Assembly: GCA_934486825.1 (NCBI GenBank) | Contig: CAKSQF010000003.1 | Span: forward strand, 1-64,000 | Source: an uncultured Eubacteriales bacterium | Lineage (GTDB): Bacteria; Bacillota; Clostridia; Oscillospirales; CAG-272 | Length of the DNA stretch: 64,000 nt | Direction: 5' to 3' | In this document: in pieces, positions 44,090-52,875 of the stretch | Numbering within the stretch: position 1 is the stretch's first letter | Layout of the letters: every line of letters begins with the position of its first letter | Notes under the pieces: generated by a model | The model's database searches: none | What the model was told of the DNA's origin: nothing | The model's input: the letters and a program-made list of their open reading frames with translations, nothing else | Program-made: the position numbers and the translations under genes

Positions 44090-44200
44090 GAAAGTCTTGC
44101 GTTGCAAGACTTTCGGGGAGCTTCGCTCCCGTGTGCGCAACCCGCGCACCACGCTCCTTGGAAAACGTCGCAAAAATGCCCTTGCAAGCAAGCATTTTTG
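44090..44200 (+). promoter_or_regulatory. Hairpin-rich glgB leader with attenuator-like hairpin
   Basis: Four hairpins in a row: 44090-44114 (11 bp stem, 3-nt loop), 44116-44130 (GGGAGC/GCTCCC), 44133-44149 (GTGCGC/GCGCAC), and 44171-44200 (CAAAAATGC / GCATTTTTG). The last resembles a terminator. About 135 nt remain before glgB. The block could be an attenuator, an RNA-stability element or a mobile palindromic repeat. Confidence 0.6.
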
Positions 44201-44334
44201 CTTGTATTTCACGGATGATACAGTAATATAAAAGATTTGCATATAAAATCCGATGATGCCGTGCGTCGATCGCGTGAGGCAACGAAAAAAGAAAAATATC
44301 AAAAACAACAATTCGGATCAGGAGGAACGGTAAT

Positions 44335-46272
44335 ATGTTGAAAACCGATAATCTCGCGCTTTATCTGTTCCATCAGGGAACAAATTATCATGCACATGAC
44401 TATATGGGCGTTCACAGGGCGGATCACGGCTACTGCTTCAGAACATGGGCGCCGTCGGCGGAACGCGTTCTTCTGGTCGGCGATTTCAACGGCTGGCAGG
44501 GACAACCCATGACCAGGATATCCGACATGGGCGTCTGGGAGATAACGGTTGATGCCGATGACCTTGAGGGGCAGAAATACAAATATGTTGTATGCTCCGC
44601 ATCAGGCGAGCATTACAAGGCGGATCCGTACGCCGCATACGGCGAAACGCTCAAGGCAACCGCGTCGATCGTTTATACAAACGAAAAATACAAATGGACA
44701 GACGCGCGCTGGCTTACAAAGCGGCGCATGATTGCTGCGGGTGACGAGTTCTATGCCGCTCCCATGAATATTTACGAAATGCATCTCGGTTCGTGGCGCA
44801 CGCGCGACGGCAAGACGACAAAGGACGGCGAAAACTATCTGAACTATCGTGAGATTGCCGATCAGCTTGTGCCTTATGTCAAAAAAATGGGATATACGCA
44901 TGTCGAGCTGATGCCGATAGGAGAGTACCCGTTTGACGGTTCGTGGGGATATCAGGTCTGCTCCTACTTTGCGCCGACCGCGCGTTTCGGGACGCCGGAG
45001 GATTTCAGATATTTCGTGAACACTCTTCATACAAACGGAATCGGCGTGATTCTCGATTGGGTTCCCGCACATTTTCCCAAAGACGAACACGGTCTTTGCA
45101 ATTTTGACGGCGGTCCGCTTTACGAATATCAGGGTTGGGACCGTATGGAGCATACCGAGTGGGGAACACGATGCTTTGATGTCGGCAGAAACGAGGTGGA
45201 GTGTTTCCTTATATCATCGGCGATGAGCTGGCTTGAACGGTATCATATCGACGGTCTGCGCGTCGATGCAGTGGCATCAATGCTCTATCTTGATTATGCG
45301 AGAAAGCCCGGCGAATGGGTGCCGAACATTTACGGTGAAAACAAGAACCTTGAAGCAATTGCCTTTTTCAAAAAGCTGAACACGGCGCTTTTTGCGGCGC
45401 ATCCGGATATATTGATGATAGCCGAGGAATCGACGTCGTGGGCATCGATAACAAAGCCGGTTTCGGAAGGCGGGCTGGGCTTCAATTTCAAATGGAACAT
45501 GGGCTGGGCGAACGATATGTACGATTATGTGCAGACCGACCCCTATTTCAGAAGATATCATCACAAGGATCTGAACTTCTCGCTTTCGTATGCATTCAGC
45601 GAAAATTATATACTTCCGGTGTCGCACGACGAGGTCGTGCACGGCAAAAAGTCGCTCATAGACAAGATGTGGGGGACATATCATCAGAAATTCGCCGGAA
45701 TGAGAATATTCGAAGTCTGGCAGATGACCCATCCCGGAAAAAAGCTCACCTTCATGGGATGCGAGTACGGGCAGTTCCGCGAATGGGATTACGAAAACCA
45801 GCTTGAATGGTTCATGCTGGATTTCGAAAAACACAGACAGCTTCACGACTTTACGGCAACGCTCAACAACCTTTATCTCAAAAGGCGTGAGCTGTGGGAG
45901 CGGGATTTCTCATGGTCCGGCTTCGACTGGATCTACGCCGACCGCGACGCGGACAATCTTATAGCCTTCAGACGCATGGACAGAGCGGGGCATGAGCTGG
46001 TTGTTATTATAAATTTCTCGGCTGTCGGTTATAAAGGCTACGGCTTCCCGGTGAAGGGCAAGGCATACCGCGTCCTGCTTTCGACCGACGACGAGGAATT
46101 CGGCGGCAGCGGAATGAAATACCCCGGAATCATCGCCCGGAACGATATGGATATGATTACCCTCGACCTTGCACCTCTGTCGGCGGTAATTCTCGAACCG
46201 ATAAACGAGCGTACCGTGCAGAAAAAGAAAAGGACAAAAAAACAGACGGCGCAGACAGACGGCAAACAGTGA
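44335..46272 (+). CDS. glgB: 1,4-alpha-glucan branching enzyme
   Basis: A 645-residue enzyme that creates alpha-1,6 branches in glycogen. It has an N-terminal CBM48 domain (about 20-110, WAPSAERVLLVGDFN) and a GH13 catalytic domain. Catalytic residues: nucleophile Asp in GLRVDAVASM near 306, general acid Glu in IAEESTS near 363, and the third Asp in VSHDEVVHGK near 428. Length is standard. AGGAGGAACGG precedes the ATG. It opens a six-gene set ordered glgB-C-D-A-P plus a GH13 gene, on the same strand. The C-terminal tail is Lys/Gln-rich and of no evident use. Confidence 0.97.
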   Translation: MLKTDNLALYLFHQGTNYHAHDYMGVHRADHGYCFRTWAPSAERVLLVGDFNGWQGQPMTRISDMGVWEITVDADDLEGQKYKYVVCSASGEHYKADPYAAYGETLKATASIVYTNEKYKWTDARWLTKRRMIAAGDEFYAAPMNIYEMHLGSWRTRDGKTTKDGENYLNYREIADQLVPYVKKMGYTHVELMPIGEYPFDGSWGYQVCSYFAPTARFGTPEDFRYFVNTLHTNGIGVILDWVPAHFPKDEHGLCNFDGGPLYEYQGWDRMEHTEWGTRCFDVGRNEVECFLISSAMSWLERYHIDGLRVDAVASMLYLDYARKPGEWVPNIYGENKNLEAIAFFKKLNTALFAAHPDILMIAEESTSWASITKPVSEGGLGFNFKWNMGWANDMYDYVQTDPYFRRYHHKDLNFSLSYAFSENYILPVSHDEVVHGKKSLIDKMWGTYHQKFAGMRIFEVWQMTHPGKKLTFMGCEYGQFREWDYENQLEWFMLDFEKHRQLHDFTATLNNLYLKRRELWERDFSWSGFDWIYADRDADNLIAFRRMDRAGHELVVIINFSAVGYKGYGFPVKGKAYRVLLSTDDEEFGGSGMKYPGIIARNDMDMITLDLAPLSAVILEPINERTVQKKKRTKKQTAQTDGKQ

Positions 46273-46338
46273 AAACGAAGCTCATATAAAAGGCAGATAT
46301 TTATATGCAGATATTTATATAAAGGAGACTATGGTAGT

Positions 46339-47547
46339 ATGTTTCAGAAAAAAGAATGTGTTGCAATGCTTCTTGCCGGCGGTCAGGGAAGCAGGCTGTA
46401 TACTCTGACCGAGAAAACCGCGAAGCCTGCCGTATCCTTCGGCGGGAAATACCGGATAATCGATTTTACCCTCTCAAACTGTATAAATTCGGGAATTGAC
46501 ACTGTCGGTGTGCTCACTCAATACCAGCCGCTTGTGCTCAACGAATATATAGGCAACGGCGCTCCGTGGGATCTTGACCGCAATATGGGGGGAGTCATGG
46601 TGCTTCCGCCGTATCAGAAGATGAGCGGTACCGACTGGTACAAGGGAACGGCAAACGCCATATGCCAGAACCTTGCATATATAGACAGATACGATCCCGA
46701 TTACGTGCTTGTTTTGTCGGGTGACCATATTTACAAGATGGATTACTCGGCGATGCTTGATTTCCACAAGGAAAAGGAAGCCGATTGCACGATCGCGGTT
46801 CTTTCGGTGCCGATAGAGGAAGCCTCCAGATTCGGTATAATGAATACCGATGATGACAACAGGGTTTTTGAGTTTGAGGAAAAGCCGGCACATCCGAAAT
46901 CAACCAAGGCATCTATGGGTATATACATTTTCAGCTACAAAAAGCTGAAGCATTATCTTATTGAAGACGATCACACCGAGGGCTCGTCGAACGATTTCGG
47001 CAAAAACATAATCCCGACCATGCTGAGAAACGGAGAGAGAATGTACGCATATCCGTTCAAGGGCTATTGGAAGGATGTCGGAACCATAAACTCGCTTTGG
47101 GAAGCGAACATGGATCTGCTTGGGAACCCGCCGAAGTTCAATCTTCATGATAATGACTGGAGAATTTTCTCAAGGTCCGAGTCGGACCCGGGGCAGTATG
47201 TCGGCGACGGGTCGGAGATATCGGATGCCTTCATAACCGAGGGTTGCGAGATATACGGTACGGTTGAACATTCGGTGCTTGGCGACGGGGTTTATGTTGC
47301 ACCGGGCGCGGTGGTGCGCGACAGCGTAATTATGGAGAACACAACGATCGGCGAAAATGCGGTTGTTGAATATTCGATTGTCGCCGCAAACACCGATGTC
47401 GGTCGCGGTTCGCACATAGGAGACCGCCATGAGAATGGCGCAAAGATTACGGTCGTCGGTTCGGAGCTCAGACTGCCCGAAGGCACACGGATTGCAGGCG
47501 GCGAAATGGTAAACGAAAAGAAGCTCAGAGAGCTCATAAACGGTTAA
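46339..47547 (+). CDS. glgC: Glucose-1-phosphate adenylyltransferase, catalytic subunit
   Basis: A 402-residue enzyme that makes ADP-glucose from ATP and glucose-1-phosphate, the committed step of glycogen synthesis. The nucleotide loop is LLAGGQGSRLYTLTEKTAKP near 12-31. YRIIDFTLSNCINSGI and a C-terminal left-handed beta-helix (about 290-380) follow. In Firmicutes the active enzyme is a GlgC-GlgD heterotetramer, and glgD follows 13 bases downstream. Confidence 0.97.
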   Translation: MFQKKECVAMLLAGGQGSRLYTLTEKTAKPAVSFGGKYRIIDFTLSNCINSGIDTVGVLTQYQPLVLNEYIGNGAPWDLDRNMGGVMVLPPYQKMSGTDWYKGTANAICQNLAYIDRYDPDYVLVLSGDHIYKMDYSAMLDFHKEKEADCTIAVLSVPIEEASRFGIMNTDDDNRVFEFEEKPAHPKSTKASMGIYIFSYKKLKHYLIEDDHTEGSSNDFGKNIIPTMLRNGERMYAYPFKGYWKDVGTINSLWEANMDLLGNPPKFNLHDNDWRIFSRSESDPGQYVGDGSEISDAFITEGCEIYGTVEHSVLGDGVYVAPGAVVRDSVIMENTTIGENAVVEYSIVAANTDVGRGSHIGDRHENGAKITVVGSELRLPEGTRIAGGEMVNEKKLRELING

Positions 47548-47560
47548 GGGAGGGAGAAAG

Positions 47561-48697
47561 ATGGCATACGCATCCGGAATTATTTTTTCAAATCTGCACG
47601 ATCAGAATGTGAGCGAGCTTACAAGACGCCGTACAATGGCATCGATACCGTTCGGAGGCAGATACCGACTCGTCGATTTTCCCCTTTCCAACATGGTAAA
47701 TGCCGGAATAAGGAATGTTTCGATAATTACTCATTACAATTATCAGTCGCTCATGGATCATGTTGGTTCGGGCAAGGACTGGGATCTTGCAAGGAGGACC
47801 GGCGGTCTGAAAATACTCCCGCCGTATATTGCGGCGTATTCGAGCTATGCGGCAAGTGAACTGTACGAAAACAGGCTGACAGCGCTCATGTCTATCAGCA
47901 ATGCGATCTCCCACATGCCGGGCGACTATATTGTGATGTCCGACTGCGACAGCATATGCAACATCGATCTTGACGATATGCTGGAGCAGCATATAAAATC
48001 GGGGGCAAAGATAACCTTTGCAGTCAAAAAGGTTGCTCTTACTGCCGAGAAATGCAGTAACTACAATATTATTTTTTCGGACAATGACGGAAATATCACC
48101 GATATAATCACTCACCCGAAGAACATCGAGGGAGAGATGGATATAAACATCAATATTGCGATCGCAAGCAGAAATTATCTTGAAGCGGCTCTGCTTGATG
48201 CTGCCGCACACGGATACACCAGTCTCACGCGTGATGTCGTTTTGCGCAATATCGGACGCGAATGTTTCAGGGTTTATCGTTTTGACGGCTTTTTTGCAAA
48301 TATAACCTCGATGAACGATTATTTCGACTGTAACATGTCGCTTCTGAAAAAGGAAAACCGCGAAAATCTCTTCAAAATAAAGAACAGACCGATCCTGACA
48401 AAGGTAAGAAACAGCGCACCGACAAAATATTCGGACGACTGCACCGTCAGAAATTCGATGATCGCCGATGGCTGCGTAATAAACGGTACCGTTGAAAACT
48501 CCATACTTTTCCGCGGAGTAAAGGTCGGCAAGGGAACGGTCGTCAGAAATTCGATTCTGTTTCAGGATACAACGACGGGCGAAAATGTCACGCTTAACTG
48601 CGTGATTGCCGACAAGAATGTGGTCGTCAGAGACGGAGTGATGCTGTCGGGACACAGTACAATGCCTCTGTATATTGACAAGGGCAAGCTGATCTGA
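47561..48697 (+). CDS. glgD: ADP-glucose pyrophosphorylase regulatory-type subunit
   Basis: A 378-residue GlgC paralogue. It keeps FGGRYRLVDFPLSNMVNAGI and the C-terminal beta-helix but lacks the GGxGSRL nucleotide loop at the N-terminus (SGIIFSNLHDQ instead), as in GlgD of Bacillus and Clostridia. There GlgD has little activity alone and raises the activity of GlgC. The gene order glgC-glgD supports the call. Confidence 0.95.
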   Translation: MAYASGIIFSNLHDQNVSELTRRRTMASIPFGGRYRLVDFPLSNMVNAGIRNVSIITHYNYQSLMDHVGSGKDWDLARRTGGLKILPPYIAAYSSYAASELYENRLTALMSISNAISHMPGDYIVMSDCDSICNIDLDDMLEQHIKSGAKITFAVKKVALTAEKCSNYNIIFSDNDGNITDIITHPKNIEGEMDININIAIASRNYLEAALLDAAAHGYTSLTRDVVLRNIGRECFRVYRFDGFFANITSMNDYFDCNMSLLKKENRENLFKIKNRPILTKVRNSAPTKYSDDCTVRNSMIADGCVINGTVENSILFRGVKVGKGTVVRNSILFQDTTTGENVTLNCVIADKNVVVRDGVMLSGHSTMPLYIDKGKLI

Positions 48698-48723
48698 ACA
48701 ATTATTTGAAAGAAGGTAATTAT

Positions 48724-50148
48724 ATGAAAATACTGTATGTCGGCGGAGAAGCGGTTCCTTTCGTATCAACCGGCGGACTCGGTGACGTGCTCGGCTCGCT
48801 TCCGGCTGCTATCGCAAAGGAGAACAGTGAGAACGACGTAAGGGCTGTTATACCGCTCCATTCGAAAATTCCGTCGGTATGGAAGGATAAAATGACAGTT
48901 GCCGCATCCTTTGACGTGCATCTTGCATGGCGCGTTCAGCATGCCGATATCATGAAGCTTGAAAAAGACGGCGTTGTATATTATTTTGTCGCAAACGACT
49001 ATTATTTCAACAGGAACAATGTTTACGGCGAATATGACGACGGTGAAAGGTATGCGTTTTTCTGCAAGGCGGCTGTTGAGATGCTTCCGAGAATCGGATT
49101 TACTCCGGACGTGTTGCATGCAAACGACTGGCAGGCGGCGCTGTCGATAATATATCTGCGCAAGCAGCAGAACTATCCGAACACGAGAACGGTATATACG
49201 ATACACAACATCGAATATCAGGGAAAGTTCCCGACGGCGATTCTCGGAGATGTTTTCTCGCTCTGGAATACCGATCTGCCCGAGCTTGAGTATGACGGAT
49301 GCATAAATCTGACAAAAGGTGCCATTGTCTGCTGCGACAAGCTGACGACGGTCAGCCAGCGTTACAGCGAGGAGATACGTACTCCCTATTACGCGTACGG
49401 TCTTGCCGATATCATTTCGTTGTACGCCGGAAAGACCTGCGGCATAGTGAACGGTATCGATACCGATTATTATAATCCCATGACAGACCCGGTGATCTGC
49501 GGCGGACATTACAGTGCAAAATACCATACGTTTTCGGGCAAGGCAGGCAACAAGGCGGCTCTGCAGAAGGAGCTTGGTCTGCCCATTGATCCGGACAAGC
49601 CGCTTATCGCGATGGTTACAAGGCTTGTTCCCCCGAAAGGACTTGACCTTGTACGTGCCATGCTCGGCGAGATAATGCAGGGAGAGTCACAGTTTGTAGT
49701 GCTCGGAACCGGCGAGCATGATTATGAGGAGTTTTTCAGAGGTCTTGAAAATTATTATCCCGATAAGGTAAGGGCTCTGCTCAGATTCGACAAGGAGCTT
49801 TCGAGAAAGATATATGCCGGAGCCGATGTTTTTCTCATGCCGAGCCAGTCGGAGCCGTGCGGACTTTCGCAGATGATAGCCTGCCGCTACGGTGCCGTAC
49901 CGGTCGTAAGAGAGACCGGCGGACTGTACGATACCATCAAAGCATTTGATGAAACCACGGGAGAGGGCAACGGCGTGACTTTCTATGCCTTTTCTCCTTA
50001 TGAAATGAAGGATGCTGTCGGACGTGCGCTCAGATTCTATTATGAAAAGCCGCTTTGGAAAAAGCTTGTGAGAAACGCAATGAACAGCGATTTTTCATGG
50101 AGCGCGTCGGCGAAAAAGTACATGGAAATGTACAATTCGATGTTCTGA
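48724..50148 (+). CDS. glgA: Glycogen synthase (ADP-glucose)
   Basis: A 474-residue GT5 glycosyltransferase that extends alpha-1,4-glucan from ADP-glucose. Motifs: EAVPFVSTGGLGDVLGSLP near 8-26, HANDWQAAL near 133-141, and a C-terminal donor site with PSQSEPCGLSQMIA near 378-391. The usual KTGGL sugar-nucleotide motif reads STGGL here, so the conserved lysine is a serine. ATG 48724 is preferred to TTG 48706 because AGAAGG is well spaced. Cotranscribed with glgD. Confidence 0.95.
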   Translation: MKILYVGGEAVPFVSTGGLGDVLGSLPAAIAKENSENDVRAVIPLHSKIPSVWKDKMTVAASFDVHLAWRVQHADIMKLEKDGVVYYFVANDYYFNRNNVYGEYDDGERYAFFCKAAVEMLPRIGFTPDVLHANDWQAALSIIYLRKQQNYPNTRTVYTIHNIEYQGKFPTAILGDVFSLWNTDLPELEYDGCINLTKGAIVCCDKLTTVSQRYSEEIRTPYYAYGLADIISLYAGKTCGIVNGIDTDYYNPMTDPVICGGHYSAKYHTFSGKAGNKAALQKELGLPIDPDKPLIAMVTRLVPPKGLDLVRAMLGEIMQGESQFVVLGTGEHDYEEFFRGLENYYPDKVRALLRFDKELSRKIYAGADVFLMPSQSEPCGLSQMIACRYGAVPVVRETGGLYDTIKAFDETTGEGNGVTFYAFSPYEMKDAVGRALRFYYEKPLWKKLVRNAMNSDFSWSASAKKYMEMYNSMF

Positions 50149-50202
50149 CGGCATTGCCGCAGGACGGTCGGGACAAACGAAAAATAAGTATTCCCGCAAT
50201 AC

Positions 50203-50230
50203 AAGCAATGCCGCTTATGCGGCATTGCTT
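50203..50230 (+). terminator. Hairpin between glgA and glgP
   Basis: A 12-bp perfect stem (AAGCAATGCCGC left arm) with a 4-nt loop and a T-containing but broken tail. It may partly terminate or protect the glgBCDA message. glgP may have its own start point, but no clear promoter was found. Confidence 0.55.
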
Positions 50231-50340
50231 TGCTTGTTGATACTGCTTAAGTACAAAAGGAAGATTGCTTTGGCGACATTCTGCATATAATAATAAAGAG
50301 CGGATGCATCGCGCAAAGACAAGTCGGAAAGGAATTGAAA

Positions 50341-52851
50341 ATGGAAAAAAAGCCGGAAATAAAGGATGAGAAGATACCCGAAAAGGTAAAAACGGTCAAA
50401 ATGACAAAGAAGGCGGTCAAACAATCGAAGGAGCTTTCTCTCCGCCGCGAGATAACCGATAAGCTGTCGAGATATTTCGGAACAACCCCCGAGGAGGCAA
50501 ACCCCGATCAGATATACAAGGCGGTCATTCTGTCGGTGAAGGACATTCTGTCGCATAAGCGTACCGAATTCAAGCAGAATGTCAAAAATCAGGAGGGCAA
50601 AAAGGTATATTACCTGTGCATGGAATTTCTGATCGGCAAGTCGCTGAAAAACAATCTCATGAATCTCGGGATCGAGAAGGAGTACGCACGGATACTTGAA
50701 TCGTGGGGATACAACATAAACGATCTGTATGAGCACGAGGATAATCCCGGACTCGGTAACGGAGGTCTCGGCAGACTTGCCGCCTGCTTTATGGATGCTC
50801 TTACCACACTTGATTATTCGGCAACCGGATTTTCAATACTTTACGAATACGGTCTTTTCAAGCAGAAGATAGTTGACGGTCATCAGATCGAGCTGCCCGA
50901 TATATGGATGCCCACCGGAGAGTGCTGGCTCGTCCCGAGGACCGATAAGACCTGTACCGTCCGTTTCGGCGGCAACGTCACCGAAAAATGGGATAACGGC
51001 AAATGCGAGATAATCCATACCGATTATACCGAGGTTCAGGCTGTCCCTTATGATATGATGATATCGGGCGCCGATTCGGAGGCGGTCAATTCACTGCGCC
51101 TCTGGAAAGCCGTAAAGACAAATCAGTTCAATATGGGACTGTTCTCGCAGGGCGACTATTTCCGAGCTATGGAGGAGTCGAACAAGGCGGAAATCATTTC
51201 AAAGGTTCTCTATCCCGCAGACGATCACGAGGGAGGCAGAACTCTGCGTCTGAAACAGCAGTATTTCCTTGTCTGCGCGTCGCTTCAGTCGATCATTGCC
51301 GATCATCTGCGCAGCTACGGTACGCTTGAAAATTTTGCCGACAAGGTTGCGATCCATATAAACGATACCCATCCGGCGCTGGTTGTTCCCGAGCTTATCC
51401 GTATCCTCATGGATACCTACTCCTATTCGTGGGAGGCGGCATGGGATACCGTTATCAAAACCGTGTCGTATACCAATCATACGGTGCTTCCCGAGGCGCT
51501 TGAAACATGGGATGAGGGACTTTTCAAATATGTCATGCCCCGTATACATCAGATAGTATGCGAGATCAACCGCCGCTTCTGCGCCGATCTCTGGAATCGC
51601 TATCCGGGTGACTGGGACAGGATCACCCATATGTCGATAATTGCGAACAACCGCGTAAAAATGGCAAATCTGTCGGTCGTCGGTTCGCATACGGTGAACG
51701 GCGTGTCAAAACTTCATTCGGATATACTCAAAAAGACCGTTTTTGCCGATTTCTATGACTTTACTCCGGGTAAATTCACGAATGTCACGAACGGTATTGC
51801 TCACCGTCGCTGGCTTTGTTATTCAAATCCCGGACTTTGCAGACTGCTTGACGAGACAATAGGTACGGGTTACAGAAAGAATCCCGAAAATCTTGCTCAC
51901 TTCAAAAGATTTGCCGATGACGCTTCGGTTCTTGACAGACTGTACGATATAAAACGTGAAAACAAGGTGCGTTTTTCCGACTGGTATGCGAAAAAAACAG
52001 GCATACTGATAGACCCGGATTCGGTGTTTGACGTGCAGGTCAAGCGTATGCACGAGTACAAGAGACAGATGCTCAACGCCCTCCGTATAATATCCTTCTA
52101 TGAAAAGCTGAAAGAGAATCCGGATGCCGATGTTCAGCCCCAGACATTCATTTTTGCGGCAAAGGCGGCTCCTTCCTATTTCATCGCAAAGCAGACGATA
52201 AGGCTTATAAACGAGATCGCCGCCGAGATTGAGAAGGACAAAAAGATCAGCGATAAGATGAGGGTGGTCTTTGCCGAGGATTACAATGTTTCGCTCGCCG
52301 AAATACTGATTCCGTCTGCCGATATATCCGAGCAGATATCGCTTGCCGGCAAGGAAGCGAGCGGAACCGGAAATATGAAGCTGATGATAAACGGCGCACT
52401 GACGCTCGGCACGCTTGACGGAGCGAATGTCGAAATCGCGGAGGCTGTCGGTCCCGAAAATGTCTATATATTCGGTCTTACAACCCCCGAGGTTGATGAT
52501 CTGTGGAGACGCGGTTACCATTCTTCCGATTATTACAACAATGACAGTCAGCTCAAGCAGGCGGTAGACAGTCTCAAGAGAGGCTTCAACGGTGTCGATT
52601 TCACCGATTTCTATAATTATCTTCTTATGGGTCCCGGTGTACCCGACCCGTATATGTGCCTTGCCGATTTCGAAAGCTATCTGACAAAGCACAGGGAGCT
52701 GCTCGGCGATTATGCCGACAGAAGACGCTGGGAAAAGAAGTCGCTTATGAATATTGCTTCTGCGGGTATATTCTCCGCCGACCGTGCAATTCGGGAATAT
52801 GCCGAGAATATCTGGCATATAAAGCCGATAAAAGCGGAAAACAACAGATGA
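50341..52851 (+). CDS. glgP: Glycogen phosphorylase
   Basis: An 836-residue GT35 PLP enzyme that releases glucose-1-phosphate from glycogen. The PLP-lysine motif EASGTGNMKLMINGALTLGT lies near residues 672-691, GNGGLGRLAACF near 138-149. The first 35 residues are unusually Lys-rich. ATG 50341 is chosen over TTG 50335, with GGAAAGGA upstream. It lies 192 bases after glgA, so it may be separately expressed. Together with the GH13 gene it forms the breakdown half of the glycogen set. Confidence 0.97.
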   Translation: MEKKPEIKDEKIPEKVKTVKMTKKAVKQSKELSLRREITDKLSRYFGTTPEEANPDQIYKAVILSVKDILSHKRTEFKQNVKNQEGKKVYYLCMEFLIGKSLKNNLMNLGIEKEYARILESWGYNINDLYEHEDNPGLGNGGLGRLAACFMDALTTLDYSATGFSILYEYGLFKQKIVDGHQIELPDIWMPTGECWLVPRTDKTCTVRFGGNVTEKWDNGKCEIIHTDYTEVQAVPYDMMISGADSEAVNSLRLWKAVKTNQFNMGLFSQGDYFRAMEESNKAEIISKVLYPADDHEGGRTLRLKQQYFLVCASLQSIIADHLRSYGTLENFADKVAIHINDTHPALVVPELIRILMDTYSYSWEAAWDTVIKTVSYTNHTVLPEALETWDEGLFKYVMPRIHQIVCEINRRFCADLWNRYPGDWDRITHMSIIANNRVKMANLSVVGSHTVNGVSKLHSDILKKTVFADFYDFTPGKFTNVTNGIAHRRWLCYSNPGLCRLLDETIGTGYRKNPENLAHFKRFADDASVLDRLYDIKRENKVRFSDWYAKKTGILIDPDSVFDVQVKRMHEYKRQMLNALRIISFYEKLKENPDADVQPQTFIFAAKAAPSYFIAKQTIRLINEIAAEIEKDKKISDKMRVVFAEDYNVSLAEILIPSADISEQISLAGKEASGTGNMKLMINGALTLGTLDGANVEIAEAVGPENVYIFGLTTPEVDDLWRRGYHSSDYYNNDSQLKQAVDSLKRGFNGVDFTDFYNYLLMGPGVPDPYMCLADFESYLTKHRELLGDYADRRRWEKKSLMNIASAGIFSADRAIREYAENIWHIKPIKAENNR

Positions 52852-52875
52852 TCGGAAGCTCAGGACGAGGTTTAT

